A DNA stretch of 64,000 nt from Sphingomonas sp. (GTDB lineage: Bacteria; Pseudomonadota; Alphaproteobacteria; Sphingomonadales; Sphingomonadaceae), in contig NZ_JAFKMA010000004.1 in NCBI RefSeq assembly GCF_017304635.1, positions 62,001-126,000 of the forward strand, in the 5' to 3' direction. The stretch's first letter is position 1; each line of letters opens with the position of its first letter. A program made the translations under genes and the position numbers. This document shows, piece after piece, positions 54,523-63,133 of the stretch. Under the pieces are notes generated by a model. The model ran no database searches and was not told the origin of the DNA. It was given only the letters and a program-made list of their open reading frames with translations.

Positions 54523-54806
54523 CCGATGTCACATGGTCTGACGAAGCGATCGCCGATCTCGAGGCGATCGACGACTATTGGATGTCCTACAGCGAAGAGC
54601 GCGCGGAGCAGATCGCCGAACGGATCGAACGCGCGGCCGCGTTCCTGGCGACGATGCCGCATGCCGGACCGGCCATCCGTCGCGCCGATGCCCGCAAGTG
54701 GCGCGTCACCCAGACGATGTACATCCTGATCTACCGCGTCCTCGACCAACAGATCGATATCCTCCGCATCCATCACGGGCGCGAGGATTGGCAGGTCGAG
54801 CCCTGA
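54519..54806 (+). CDS. ParE/RelE-superfamily toxin
   Basis: 95 aa. The pattern is that of the ParE group: TWSDEAIADLEAIDDYW at the N terminus, an amphipathic helix pair (ERAEQIAERIERAAAFLATMP), HAGPAIRRADARKWRV, and a C-terminal sheet YILIYRVLDQQIDILRIHHGRED. ParE toxins inhibit DNA gyrase, and RelE relatives cut mRNA on the ribosome; the sequence alone does not decide between them. The stop codon overlaps the nadD start (TGATG), so nadD is now coupled to the toxin gene. Confidence 0.9.
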   Translation: MTDVTWSDEAIADLEAIDDYWMSYSEERAEQIAERIERAAAFLATMPHAGPAIRRADARKWRVTQTMYILIYRVLDQQIDILRIHHGREDWQVEP

Positions 54807-55420
54807 TGCGCATCGGGCTGCTCGGCGGGTCGTTCAATCCGGCGCATTCGGGGCATCGCGCGATCAGTCTGGCGGCGATCGCGGCGCTGGGGCTGGACGA
54901 GGTGTGGTGGCTGGTCTCCCCCGGCAATCCGCTCAAGGACCAGGCGACCGACATGGCGCCGTTCGCGGTGCGCTTTGCCTCGGCGCGGGCGATGGCGGGG
55001 CATGCGCCGATCCGCGTCTCGGCGATCGAACAGCGGCTAGGCACGCGCTACACCGTCGATACCCTCGCCAAGTTGCAGCTTCTATACCGACAGCATGACT
55101 TCATCTGGCTGATGGGCGAGGACAATCTGGTGTCGTTCAGCCGCTGGAAGGGGTGGCGGCGGATCGCGCGATCGATCCCGATTGCGGTGATCGCGCGGCC
55201 GGGTTATGATAGTGCTGCCCGGGCGGTGCCCGCCATGGGTTGGTTGCGGCGGTTCTTTCGGCCGGCGCACCAGGCGAAGAATTGGACGACGTGGAGATTG
55301 CCGGCCCTCGTGCTGTTGCGGTTTCGCCCTGATCCGACCTCTGCCACGCGGCTGCGCGCCGCCGATCCCGGCTGGCAACGCCGTTATCTGCGCCGTCCAG
55401 CCGATCCACCCGCAACCTAG
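54806..55420 (+). CDS. nadD: Nicotinate-nucleotide adenylyltransferase
   Basis: Enzyme of NAD synthesis, 204 aa, joining nicotinate mononucleotide with AMP. The nucleotidyltransferase motif GLLGGSFNPAHSGHRAIS has the HxGH-type histidines, and WWLVSPGNPLKDQ and FIWLMGEDNLVSF follow. The family C-terminal ISSTxxR motif is replaced by PTSATRLRA. The ATG at 54806 shares its A with the toxin stop codon. It is followed by rsfS after 8 bp. Confidence 0.95.
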   Translation: MRIGLLGGSFNPAHSGHRAISLAAIAALGLDEVWWLVSPGNPLKDQATDMAPFAVRFASARAMAGHAPIRVSAIEQRLGTRYTVDTLAKLQLLYRQHDFIWLMGEDNLVSFSRWKGWRRIARSIPIAVIARPGYDSAARAVPAMGWLRRFFRPAHQAKNWTTWRLPALVLLRFRPDPTSATRLRAADPGWQRRYLRRPADPPAT

Positions 55421-55428
55421 GAACCCTC

Positions 55429-55851
55429 TTGGCCTCTTCTCCCACTGCGTACCGTTCATCCGACCCGGAAGGGGCGGAAGCGCTGCACCGGCTCGTCATG
55501 GCCAGCCTGGACGACGACCAGGCGGTCGACACGATCTCGATCCCGCTCGCCGGCAAGTCGTCGATCGCCGATCACATGGTGATCGCGAGCGGTCGCTCGA
55601 CGCGTCAGGTCGCCTCGATGGCGCAGAAGCTCGCCGAGCGGATCAAGGCCGAGACCGGCCGCCCGGTCCGGATCGAGGGCCTGCCGACGGCCGACTGGGT
55701 GCTGATCGACGCGGGCGACGTGATCGTCCACCTGTTCCGGCCGGAGGTGCGGAGTTTCTACAACCTCGAGCGGATGTGGGCGTTCGGTGATGGCGGTGAG
55801 GGCGCGGTCCCACCGCGCCACACCGACGAGCCCGGCCGACAGATCGCGTAG
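55429..55851 (+). CDS. rsfS: Ribosomal silencing factor RsfS
   Basis: 140 aa protein that binds uL14 on the large ribosomal subunit and blocks subunit joining under starvation. Family blocks are VMASLDDDQAVDTISIPLAGKSSIADHMVIASGRS (in parts), VRIEGLPTADWVLIDAGDVIVHLF and RSFYNLERMW. The start is a TTG at 55429; the conserved part starts about 20 residues later. The last about 20 residues (after WAFG) look unconserved. It sits between nadD and rlmH as in most proteobacteria. Confidence 0.94.
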   Translation: MASSPTAYRSSDPEGAEALHRLVMASLDDDQAVDTISIPLAGKSSIADHMVIASGRSTRQVASMAQKLAERIKAETGRPVRIEGLPTADWVLIDAGDVIVHLFRPEVRSFYNLERMWAFGDGGEGAVPPRHTDEPGRQIA

Positions 55852-55904
55852 CGCATCGGTTCGACGGCGCGGCTTTGCCGCGGCGGGCCGATGCTGCACC
55901 AGCC

Positions 55905-56327
55905 ATGCTCCTCCACATCGTCGCTCGCGGGAAGATCGGCCGCTCCGCCGAAGCCGAGCTGGTCGACCGCTACCTCAAACGCGTGACCTGGCCGACGCGG
56001 ATCACCGAATTGCCTGACACGGGCGGCAGGATGCCGGCGCGCGAGCCGCAGACGCGGATCGTGATGCTCGACGAAACCGGGGAGACGCCGGGATCGGTCG
56101 CCTTCGCCGATCGGCTGGGCAAATGGCGCGACGACGGCGTGCGCGAGACGCGATTCCTGATCGGTGCCGCCGACGGCTTTTCCGCCACCGACCGGGCCGA
56201 GGCCGATTACCTGCTGTCGTTTGGCCGCCTCACCTGGCCGCACATGCTGGCGCGCGCGATGCTGGCCGAGCAATTGTGGCGCGCGACCGCGATCCTTGCC
56301 AACCACCCGTATCACCGCGAAGGATAG
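55905..56327 (+). CDS. rlmH: 23S rRNA (pseudouridine-1915-N3) methyltransferase
   Basis: SPOUT-class methyltransferase of 140 aa. The SAM-binding knot region reads FLIGAADGFSA, followed by the C-terminal signature LLSFGRLTWPHMLARAMLAEQLWRA and NHPYHRE. VMLDETGETPGSVAFADRL is also typical. The ATG at 55905 starts the conserved LLHIVARGKIG. It lies 7 bp before the EnvC-like gene. Confidence 0.96.
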   Translation: MLLHIVARGKIGRSAEAELVDRYLKRVTWPTRITELPDTGGRMPAREPQTRIVMLDETGETPGSVAFADRLGKWRDDGVRETRFLIGAADGFSATDRAEADYLLSFGRLTWPHMLARAMLAEQLWRATAILANHPYHREG

Positions 56328-56333
56328 CGGGCG

Positions 56334-57512
56334 ATGCGATACGCGCTGATCCCCGCCGCCCTCGCGCCGTTCGCGCTCGCGATACTGGCCGGGCAGGGCA
56401 ATGCGCAGACCGACCTTGCTGACCAGCGCCAGCGGCTGGTCGCGGCGCGCGCGCAATCGGCCGCCGCCGCCCAGCGTGCCGCGCAACTCGACACCGCCGC
56501 CGCCAACGAACGCGACGCCGCCGCCAGGGCGCAGGCGCAGGAGCGGGCGATCGCGGCGCGGATCGACCAGGCGCAGGCCGACATCGCCGCCGCGGTCGCG
56601 CGGATCGCGCTGGTCGATCGCCTGCTCGCCGACCAGCAGACGTCGCTGGCGCAGCGGCGCGGGCCGATCACGCGGCTGGTCGCGGCCTTGTGCTCGCTGG
56701 CGCAACGCCCGACCGCGGTCGCGGTGATGCAGCCGGGGTCGATCGCCGATCTGGTCCATGTCCGCGCGGTGCTGGCGAGCACGATCCCGCTGATCCAGGC
56801 GCGCACCGCGGGCCTGCGCTCCGCGCTCGACCGCAGCCGCCGGCTGCGCGGCGACGCCGTGCTCGCGGCGCAGAGCCTGGGCGACGGTCGCCGCCGGCTG
56901 GAGGACAATCGCGTCGCGCTGGCGCGGCTGGAGGCGCAGCATCGCCAGCGCTCGCAGGACCTGAGCCGTACCGCGCTCGCCGAAAGCGACCGCGCGATCG
57001 GGCTGGGCGAACAGGCGCGCGACCTGGTCGACCAGATGCAAGTGTCGCACGACGGCGCCGCGACCGCGCGCGCGCTGGCCGCCCTGCCCGGACCGAGCCT
57101 CCGTCCGGGCGATGCCGCCGCCGTCGCCCTGCCGTGGGCGACGGCCTCCGCGCCGTGGCGGCTGCCGGTCGACGGGCGCCTGGTCACCGGGTTCGGCGAA
57201 GTGTCGGACAGCGGGGTCAGTTCGCGCGGGCTGACCTTCGCCGTCGCCCGCAATGCCGTGGTCGTCGCGCCGAGCGCCGGCCGCGTCGTCTTTGCCGGGC
57301 CGTTCCGCGGCTATGGCAATGTCGTCATCCTCGACCATGGCGGCGGCTGGACGACGTTGCTCTCCGGCCTGGGCGCCGTGTCGGTCGGCGTCGGCCAGTC
57401 GATCGCGCAAGGCGCCGCGATCGGCACCGCTCCCGCCGGCGACGCCCCCCGCATCACCGCCGAGCTTCGCCGCAAGGGTCGAGCGGTGGACCCTGTCGCG
57501 CTGACCGGCTAG
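56334..57512 (+). CDS. EnvC-like murein hydrolase activator (degenerate M23/LytM)
   Basis: 392 aa with a signal peptide (cleaved near GNAQ, residue 25), a long coiled coil (about 25-235, many DQARDLVDQM-like heptads) and a C-terminal LytM fold (about 285-392). The M23 zinc ligands are mostly lost: the HxGxD site reads SSRGLTFA and the final HxH site reads LLSGL, while LDHGGGW keeps one histidine. This is the pattern of EnvC, which activates amidases rather than cutting the wall itself. It precedes a carboxy-terminal protease gene, the common envC-ctpA order. Confidence 0.87.
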   Translation: MRYALIPAALAPFALAILAGQGNAQTDLADQRQRLVAARAQSAAAAQRAAQLDTAAANERDAAARAQAQERAIAARIDQAQADIAAAVARIALVDRLLADQQTSLAQRRGPITRLVAALCSLAQRPTAVAVMQPGSIADLVHVRAVLASTIPLIQARTAGLRSALDRSRRLRGDAVLAAQSLGDGRRRLEDNRVALARLEAQHRQRSQDLSRTALAESDRAIGLGEQARDLVDQMQVSHDGAATARALAALPGPSLRPGDAAAVALPWATASAPWRLPVDGRLVTGFGEVSDSGVSSRGLTFAVARNAVVVAPSAGRVVFAGPFRGYGNVVILDHGGGWTTLLSGLGAVSVGVGQSIAQGAAIGTAPAGDAPRITAELRRKGRAVDPVALTG

Positions 57513-57554
57513 AACGCGCGGCGACTGCTTATTCGGATCGGACCCCCTGCCCCC

Positions 57555-58892
57555 ATGTCCCGTGCTTTTTCCTGGCTTCAGGCGACCGCCATCGCCGGCG
57601 CGATCGCGCTGGTTCCCGCCGCGACCTCGGCGGTCGCCGCGTCGGACAGCGACACCTATCGCGAGCTCGACACCTTCATGGAGGTGTTCAACCAGGTGAA
57701 GGCCAATTACGTCGACAAGGTTGACGACAAGAAGCTGATCCGCGGCGCGATCGACGGCATGCTGGCGAGCCTGGACCCGCATTCGAGCTACATGGACGCG
57801 CTCGACTTCCAGAACATGAAGATCCTGACCGACGGCAATTACGGCGGCCTTGGCCTGTCGGTCACGATGCAGGACGGCGCGGTCAAGGTGATCGCGCCGC
57901 AGGAGGATACCCCGGCCTATCGCGCGGGGATCAAGTCGGGCGACTACATTACCCATATCGACGGCAAATTGCTGTTCGGCGGCAGCCTGGACGAGGCAGT
58001 GACGGCGATGCGCGGCAAGCCCGGCACCAAGATCGCACTGACCATCATCCGCCCCGGTCGCGACAAGCCGATCGACGTGACGCTGACACGCGAGGTGATC
58101 GTCCAGCGCCCGGTCAAATGGGAAGTGCGCGACGGTGTCGGCTATATCAACATCAACACCTTCTCGGAGAATACCGGCGCCGACACGCGGGGCGCGATCG
58201 CCGGGATCAAGGCGAAGCTGGGCCACGATCCGCTCGGCTACGTGGTCGACCTGCGCGACAATGGCGGCGGCCTGCTGAGCCAGGCGATCGAGGTCAGCGA
58301 CGCGTTCCTGTCGTCGGGCGAGATCGTCAGCCAGCGCGGGCGCGAGAAGACCGATATCGAGCGTTATTACGCCAAGCCCGGCGATCTCGCCGATGGCTTG
58401 CCGGTGATCGTGCTGACCAATGCCGGCACCGCGTCGGCGTCGGAGATCGTCGCCGGCGCGTTGCAGGACCACCACCGCGCGCTCATCATGGGTGAGCGGT
58501 CGTTCGGCAAGGGATCGGTGCAGACGCTGCTCCAGCTCGGTCCCGACACCGCGCTGCGCCTGACCACCGCGCGCTACTACACGCCCTCGGGCCGGTCGGT
58601 GCAGGAAGGGGGCATCCGCCCCGACATCGCGGTGCCGCAGATTTCCGACCCCGATTACAAGTCGCGGCCGGTGTTCCGCGAATCCGACCTGCGCAAGCAT
58701 CTGGTCAACGAGGTCAAGGCCGACAACGCGATCCTGGAAGAGGATACCAAGACCGACCCGCGCTTCGCCGCGACGCCGGACGAGCTGAAGAAGCGCGGGA
58801 TCACCGACTTCCAGCTCTATTACGCGCTACAGACGATCGGGCGGCTGGCGAAGACGCCGACGACCGCACCGGCGGCCGCGGGACGTAAGTAG
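57555..58892 (+). CDS. ctpA: S41-family carboxy-terminal processing protease
   Basis: Periplasmic serine protease of 445 aa. Signal peptide ends near residue 29. A PDZ domain is at about 95-175 (GGLGLSVTMQDGAVKVIAPQEDTPAYRAGIKSGD, in parts). The catalytic domain has VVDLRDNGGGLL, the nucleophile serine in NAGTASASEIVAGAL and the general-base lysine in GERSFGKGSVQT. It follows the EnvC-like gene and probably processes envelope or peptidoglycan-related proteins. The short basic/Pro tail is unconserved. Confidence 0.95.
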   Translation: MSRAFSWLQATAIAGAIALVPAATSAVAASDSDTYRELDTFMEVFNQVKANYVDKVDDKKLIRGAIDGMLASLDPHSSYMDALDFQNMKILTDGNYGGLGLSVTMQDGAVKVIAPQEDTPAYRAGIKSGDYITHIDGKLLFGGSLDEAVTAMRGKPGTKIALTIIRPGRDKPIDVTLTREVIVQRPVKWEVRDGVGYININTFSENTGADTRGAIAGIKAKLGHDPLGYVVDLRDNGGGLLSQAIEVSDAFLSSGEIVSQRGREKTDIERYYAKPGDLADGLPVIVLTNAGTASASEIVAGALQDHHRALIMGERSFGKGSVQTLLQLGPDTALRLTTARYYTPSGRSVQEGGIRPDIAVPQISDPDYKSRPVFRESDLRKHLVNEVKADNAILEEDTKTDPRFAATPDELKKRGITDFQLYYALQTIGRLAKTPTTAPAAAGRK

Positions 58893-58893
58893 G

Positions 58894-59361
58894 ATGGGCA
58901 ACGTCGCCAAGGCGCGCGCGCTGGCGCTGGCAATCCCCGCGGCGTTGCTGGCCGGCGCCTGGGGTTTCCAGCTGATCGGCCACCTCTATCCGTGCGAGAT
59001 GTGCCATTGGCAGCGCTGGCCGCATTATACCGCGCTGGTGCTCGCACTGCTGGCGTTCGTGCGCGGCGCGCCGCAGCGGCTGCTGGTCGCGCTCGCCGCC
59101 GTCGCGATCCTGGTCAGCGGGGCGATCGGCATCGCGCATGCCGGGGTCGAATATCATTGGTGGCAGGGCTTCACCGCCTGCACCCAGACGGTTCGCGGCA
59201 CGCTGACGATCGACGATCTGATGAAGGCGCCGATCGTGCGCTGCGACGCGCCGCAATGGACGTTCCACGGCATCTCGCTTGCGGGGTTCAACGCGATCCT
59301 GTCGATCGTCGGCGGCCTTGCCGTGCTGACGCTGCTGCTGCGGCGGAACCGGCGGGCATGA
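58894..59361 (+). CDS. DsbB-family disulfide bond formation protein
   Basis: Inner-membrane quinone-dependent oxidant of DsbA-like proteins, 155 aa with four helices. The first periplasmic loop holds the redox pair CEMCHWQRWPHY. A second cysteine pair is in the later loop (FTACTQTV and IVRCDAPQW), as in DsbB/DsbI. It starts 1 bp after ctpA and overlaps coq7 by ATGA, so it rides in the same transcript. Confidence 0.9.
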   Translation: MGNVAKARALALAIPAALLAGAWGFQLIGHLYPCEMCHWQRWPHYTALVLALLAFVRGAPQRLLVALAAVAILVSGAIGIAHAGVEYHWWQGFTACTQTVRGTLTIDDLMKAPIVRCDAPQWTFHGISLAGFNAILSIVGGLAVLTLLLRRNRRA

Positions 59362-59894
59362 GCCGCTGGCGTCCCGGCGATCCGCGGCCGGCGACGGCGT
59401 CGATGATCCGCGTCGACCAGGCGGGCGAATATGGCGCGACGCGCATCTATGCCGGGCAGCTCGCGGTATTGGGCGACCGCAGCCCCGCCGCGCGCGAGAT
59501 CGCCGGGATGGCGCGGCAGGAGGAACGCCATCGCGCGTTCTTCGACACGCTGATCGCCGAGCGCGGCGTGCGGCCGACCCTGCTCCAGCCGTTCTGGAAC
59601 GTCGCCGGCTTCGCGCTCGGCGCAGTCACGGCGGCGATCGGTCCGAAGGCGGCGATGGCCTGCACCGCCGCGGTCGAGACCGAGATCGACCGGCATTATT
59701 CAGAGCAGCTTCAGCAACTGGGCGATAGCGATCCGACGTTGCGCGACGCGATCGCCGAGTTCCAGGCCGAGGAGCTGGAGCATCGCGATACCGCGCTGGC
59801 GCATGGGGCGGAGGGCGCGCCGGCCTATCCGCTGCTGTCGGCGGCGATCCGGCTGGGGTGCCGTGTCGCCATCGCGACGGCGAAGCGAGTGTAG
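59358..59894 (+). CDS. coq7: 2-polyprenyl-3-methyl-6-methoxy-1,4-benzoquinone monooxygenase (COQ7 type)
   Basis: Di-iron hydroxylase of ubiquinone synthesis, 178 aa. The carboxylate/histidine iron ligands are visible as DQAGEYGATRIY, MARQEERHR, VETEIDRHY and FQAEELEHRD. It performs the step before the last methylation by UbiG, whose gene is about 20 kb away. It overlaps the DsbB-family gene by 4 bp. Confidence 0.94.
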   Translation: MSRWRPGDPRPATASMIRVDQAGEYGATRIYAGQLAVLGDRSPAAREIAGMARQEERHRAFFDTLIAERGVRPTLLQPFWNVAGFALGAVTAAIGPKAAMACTAAVETEIDRHYSEQLQQLGDSDPTLRDAIAEFQAEELEHRDTALAHGAEGAPAYPLLSAAIRLGCRVAIATAKRV

Positions 59895-59913
59895 CGTGCA
59901 AGGAGCGACGAGG

Positions 59914-60369
59914 ATGGCGAAGTCGAGGATCATCACCGCCGGTGTGCTGGCCGCATCGCTCGCGCTGCCCGCCGCCGCGCAGACGGTGCAGGGGCCGGGC
60001 ATCACCCTGCCGGCCAAGCCGCGCAGCGCCGGCCCCGTGTCCAAGAACGCGCCGATCAACGGCGTGCTGGTGCTGTACGGCAACGAACGCTGCCCGACCG
60101 ACGCCGAAGGCAACGAAGTCGTCGTCTGCACCCGCCGCGACGCCGCCGAGCAGTATCGCGTGCCCAAGGACCTGCGCGAGTTCAAGGTGACGCCGCAGAA
60201 CCAGTCCTGGGCGTTGCGCGCGCAAAGCTCGCTCGACACCGGCGCGTCGGGGACCGGATCGTGCAGCGCGATCGGCCCGGGCGGCGGCATCGGCTGTTCC
60301 AACCGCCAGTTCCGCGAAGCCAAGCAGTTCAACAAGGATCGCAAGGAAGCGGAAGCGCAGGGCCAGTAA
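59914..60369 (+). CDS. Exported protein of unknown function with paired cysteines
   Basis: 151 aa with a signal peptide (cleaved after PAAAQ, near residue 23). The mature part has ERCPTDAEGNEVVVCTRRDAAEQYRVP and a Gly-rich C-terminal block GTGSCSAIGPGGGIGCSNRQF, giving two cysteine pairs, then a basic/acidic tail. I know similar short proteins in sphingomonads but no function. AAGGAG 10 bases upstream supports the ATG at 59914. It lies 19 bp after coq7. Confidence 0.78.
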   Translation: MAKSRIITAGVLAASLALPAAAQTVQGPGITLPAKPRSAGPVSKNAPINGVLVLYGNERCPTDAEGNEVVVCTRRDAAEQYRVPKDLREFKVTPQNQSWALRAQSSLDTGASGTGSCSAIGPGGGIGCSNRQFREAKQFNKDRKEAEAQGQ

Positions 60370-60438
60370 CCGCCCGCACGGCGCTTTCGCCGCGCGGCGA
60401 AACGCGATACGCCTCCCGGATCAGCCACGGGGAGATCG

Positions 60439-60945
60439 ATGGCCAGCCTGTTCGCGAAGAAGCCGGTCAAGTCGATCGCGCCCGACGGTTACGAGCGTTT
60501 CCTGGCGATCGCCGCCGGCGCGCTGCTGCTCGTCGTGATCGTCGCGCTGGCCAAGGGGCAGGCGCAATGGCGCATCGTCCCGCCGCTGGTGTGGGCGCAC
60601 CTGTCGACGATCACCGTCGCGCTGGTCCTGACACCGTATATGCTGTGGCAACCGCGCGGCACGAAGATTCACCGGCAACTCGGCAAGGTGTGGGTCGTCG
60701 CGATGATCGCGACCGCAGCGATCAGCCTGTTCGTCCACCATAGCAGCACGCAGCGGTTCAGCGTCATCCACCTGCTGTCGCTGTTCACCCTGGTGATGGC
60801 GCCACGCGTCTGGCTGACCGCGCGCCGCCACAACGTCGCCGGGCACCGCGCGACCGTGCGCGGGCTGGTGACGGGCGCGCTGGTCGTCGCCGGCTATTTC
60901 ACGTTGCTCGAGACGCGGATGCTGGGGTCCTGGCTGTTCCGGTGA
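60439..60945 (+). CDS. DUF2306-like small membrane protein
   Basis: 168 aa with four predicted membrane helices. The pattern YMLWQPRGTKIHRQLGKVWV followed by ISLFVHHSSTQRFSVIHLLSLFTL and RRHNVAGHRATVRGLVTG matches the DUF2306 type, whose conserved histidines sit at helix ends. No biochemical function is known. It overlaps the next membrane transferase gene by GTGA. Confidence 0.78.
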   Translation: MASLFAKKPVKSIAPDGYERFLAIAAGALLLVVIVALAKGQAQWRIVPPLVWAHLSTITVALVLTPYMLWQPRGTKIHRQLGKVWVVAMIATAAISLFVHHSSTQRFSVIHLLSLFTLVMAPRVWLTARRHNVAGHRATVRGLVTGALVVAGYFTLLETRMLGSWLFR

Positions 60946-62348
60946 TCGCGCGCCATCCGCGACTGGCGCTGTTCGCGCTCGTCTGGCTGTCGTGCACGTG
61001 GTTCGGGTCGTGGGCGTTCAACCCCAACAATGCGACGCGGCTGTTCGCGGCGATGGCGCTGGTCGAGCGGCACCAGGCGACGATCGACGATTATGCCAGG
61101 CTGACCATCGACCAGGCGCGGTTCGACGGCCATGTCTATCTCGACAAGGCGCCGGGAATGACGTTGCTCGCGCTGCCCGCGGTCGCGATCGCCGACCGGT
61201 TGCTTCCGCCGCGACCGCCGATACCCGACACGGTCTATGACGCCCCGTTCGAGGCCTATCTGACCGTCCGGCTGCGGCTGGCGGTGGCGATGGTCAGCGC
61301 GGTGATCGCGGCGCTGGCGGCGGTCGCGCTGTACGACCTCGCGTGGCGGACGACGAGCAGCGCGAGCGGCGCGCTGTTCGCGAGCATCGGCTTCGCGCTC
61401 GGCACGCCGGTCTGGGGATGGTCGACGACGTTGTTCGGGCACGCCCCGGTCGCCGGGCTGTTCGTGATCGCGACCTGGGCGCTGTGGCGCGCGGGCGAGG
61501 AACGGCCGGCACGGTTCGCCGCGCTTGGCGGGGCCGCGCTCGGGCTGGCGGCGCTGATCGAGTTGCAGGCGGTGCTGGCGGGCGCGGTCATCGCATTATG
61601 GGGCGTGTGGCGGCTGCGGCGCGGACCGCGCGCGATCGGCGCGATGGTGCTGGCCGGCGGTGCGACGTTGCTGATCCCGCTCGCGAGTTACAACCTGGTC
61701 GCGTTCGGTACGCCGTTCCGCCTGGGCTATCAGGGCGTGACCGGATTTCCCGGCATGCACGAAGGGCTGTTCGGGCTGACGGCGCCGAAACCGGTCGTGA
61801 TCGCCAAGATCCTTGTCGGCCTGCGTCGCGGGCTGGTGTGGGTGGCGCCGATCCTGCTGCTCGCGGTGCCCGGATTATGCCTGTTTCCCCGGCGGATGCG
61901 CGGGCTCGGCGTCATGGCGGCGGCGACCGCGATCGTCGTGCTGCTGGTCAATGCGGCGTACGTCTATTGGGACGGCGGCCATTCGACCGGACCCCGGCAT
62001 GCGGTCCCGGCGATCGGGATGCTGGCGATCGGACTGGCGCCGCTCTGGGCGCGCCTGCGTCAGCATTGGGCGCGTGCGGCGGCGGTCGCGCTGCTCGGTG
62101 TATCGGTGGCGATCAACCTGGCGATCGCCGCCGCCAACGTGACCACGCCCGATACGTATCGCTTCCCGCTGTGGGACCCGATCCTCACGGTCGACTGGCC
62201 GAACGGCGCCTTGCGCACGCTGCCGAGCGATTTCCTCGGGTGGAGCCCCGTCGCCGGGGTCGCGCTCTACCTCGCGCTCGCGCTGCCGCTCGGCATCCTG
62301 CTCTTGGCGAACGAGCGGCGAGCGCATAGGGTCGCGCCCGCTACGTGA
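60942..62348 (+). CDS. Multi-pass membrane protein, probable GT39-like transferase
   Basis: 468 aa with about 11 helices. The first periplasmic loop has NPNNATRLFAAMALVE and GHVYLDKAPGMTLLALP, which resembles the N/R...K-PG pattern of lipid-carrier-dependent GT-C proteins. GGHSTGPRHAVPAI near the C terminus is also familiar from that group. It lacks the VDE and VDVWDRKP blocks of the three PMT-type paralogues in this window, so it is a separate subfamily. Substrate unknown. It starts with a GTG overlapping the previous stop codon. Confidence 0.72.
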   Translation: MIARHPRLALFALVWLSCTWFGSWAFNPNNATRLFAAMALVERHQATIDDYARLTIDQARFDGHVYLDKAPGMTLLALPAVAIADRLLPPRPPIPDTVYDAPFEAYLTVRLRLAVAMVSAVIAALAAVALYDLAWRTTSSASGALFASIGFALGTPVWGWSTTLFGHAPVAGLFVIATWALWRAGEERPARFAALGGAALGLAALIELQAVLAGAVIALWGVWRLRRGPRAIGAMVLAGGATLLIPLASYNLVAFGTPFRLGYQGVTGFPGMHEGLFGLTAPKPVVIAKILVGLRRGLVWVAPILLLAVPGLCLFPRRMRGLGVMAAATAIVVLLVNAAYVYWDGGHSTGPRHAVPAIGMLAIGLAPLWARLRQHWARAAAVALLGVSVAINLAIAAANVTTPDTYRFPLWDPILTVDWPNGALRTLPSDFLGWSPVAGVALYLALALPLGILLLANERRAHRVAPAT

Positions 62349-62434
62349 CTGGCGAGACCGTGGGCCACCACAAGGAAGCGTAGCCGCGAGACGCCGTTCG
62401 CCTGGGCATTCTTTCGTCGAGAGGAGTCCCTGTC

Positions 62435-63133
62435 ATGGCCAGCCTGCCCCCCGTCAGCGTCGCGTTCCTGCTGTTCCCCAACGTCACGCAACTCGATCTG
62501 ACCGGCCCGGCGCAAGTGCTGTCGCGGCTCGGCAACGTGACGCTCGATCTGGTGTGGCGGTCGCGCGATCCGGTGATGACCGACGCCGGCTTCGCGATCC
62601 AGCCGACCGCGACCTTCGCCGAAGTGACGCGCGCCGACATCCTGTGCGTGCCGGGCGGGTTCGGGATCAACGACGTGATCGCCGACGACGCGGCGATGGA
62701 CTGGATCCAGCGGATCGCGGCGGACGCGACCTGGATCACCAGCGTGTGCACGGGATCGCTGGTGCTGGGTGCGGCGGGGCTGCTGCGCGGCTATCGCGCC
62801 GGGTGCCACTGGGGGCAGCGCGAGATGCTGAGCCTGTTCGGGGCCGAGCCGGTCGATCAGCGAATCGTGGTCGATCGCAACCGCGTGACCGGCGGCGGGG
62901 TGACGGCGGGGATCGATTTCGCGCTGAAGCTGATGGCGCTGATCCGCGGCGAAACGTTTGCGAAGGCGGTGCAGCTCAGCCTGGAATACGACCCCGCGCC
63001 GCCGTTCGACGCCGGATCGCCGGCCAAAGCCGGGCCGGAGCTGGTCGAAACCTATCGCCGCCGCGTCGCGCAACTGGCGCCGACGCGCGACGACGACCTG
63101 CGCGCGCTGGCGATCAGGCGCGGGTTTTCCTGA
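62435..63133 (+). CDS. DJ-1/PfpI-superfamily protein, isonitrile-hydratase-like
   Basis: 232 aa single-domain class I glutamine-amidotransferase-like fold. FLLFPNVTQLDLTGPAQVL opens the domain, ILCVPGGFGIND follows, and the nucleophile elbow is ITSVCTGSLVLGAAGLL with the reactive cysteine. GCHWGQREML and RVTGGGVTAGIDFALKL are as in isonitrile hydratase and the N-terminal half of GlxA regulators; no DNA-binding domain is attached. Substrate not known. Its end overlaps the convergent DedA gene by 20 bp. Confidence 0.86.
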   Translation: MASLPPVSVAFLLFPNVTQLDLTGPAQVLSRLGNVTLDLVWRSRDPVMTDAGFAIQPTATFAEVTRADILCVPGGFGINDVIADDAAMDWIQRIAADATWITSVCTGSLVLGAAGLLRGYRAGCHWGQREMLSLFGAEPVDQRIVVDRNRVTGGGVTAGIDFALKLMALIRGETFAKAVQLSLEYDPAPPFDAGSPAKAGPELVETYRRRVAQLAPTRDDDLRALAIRRGFS

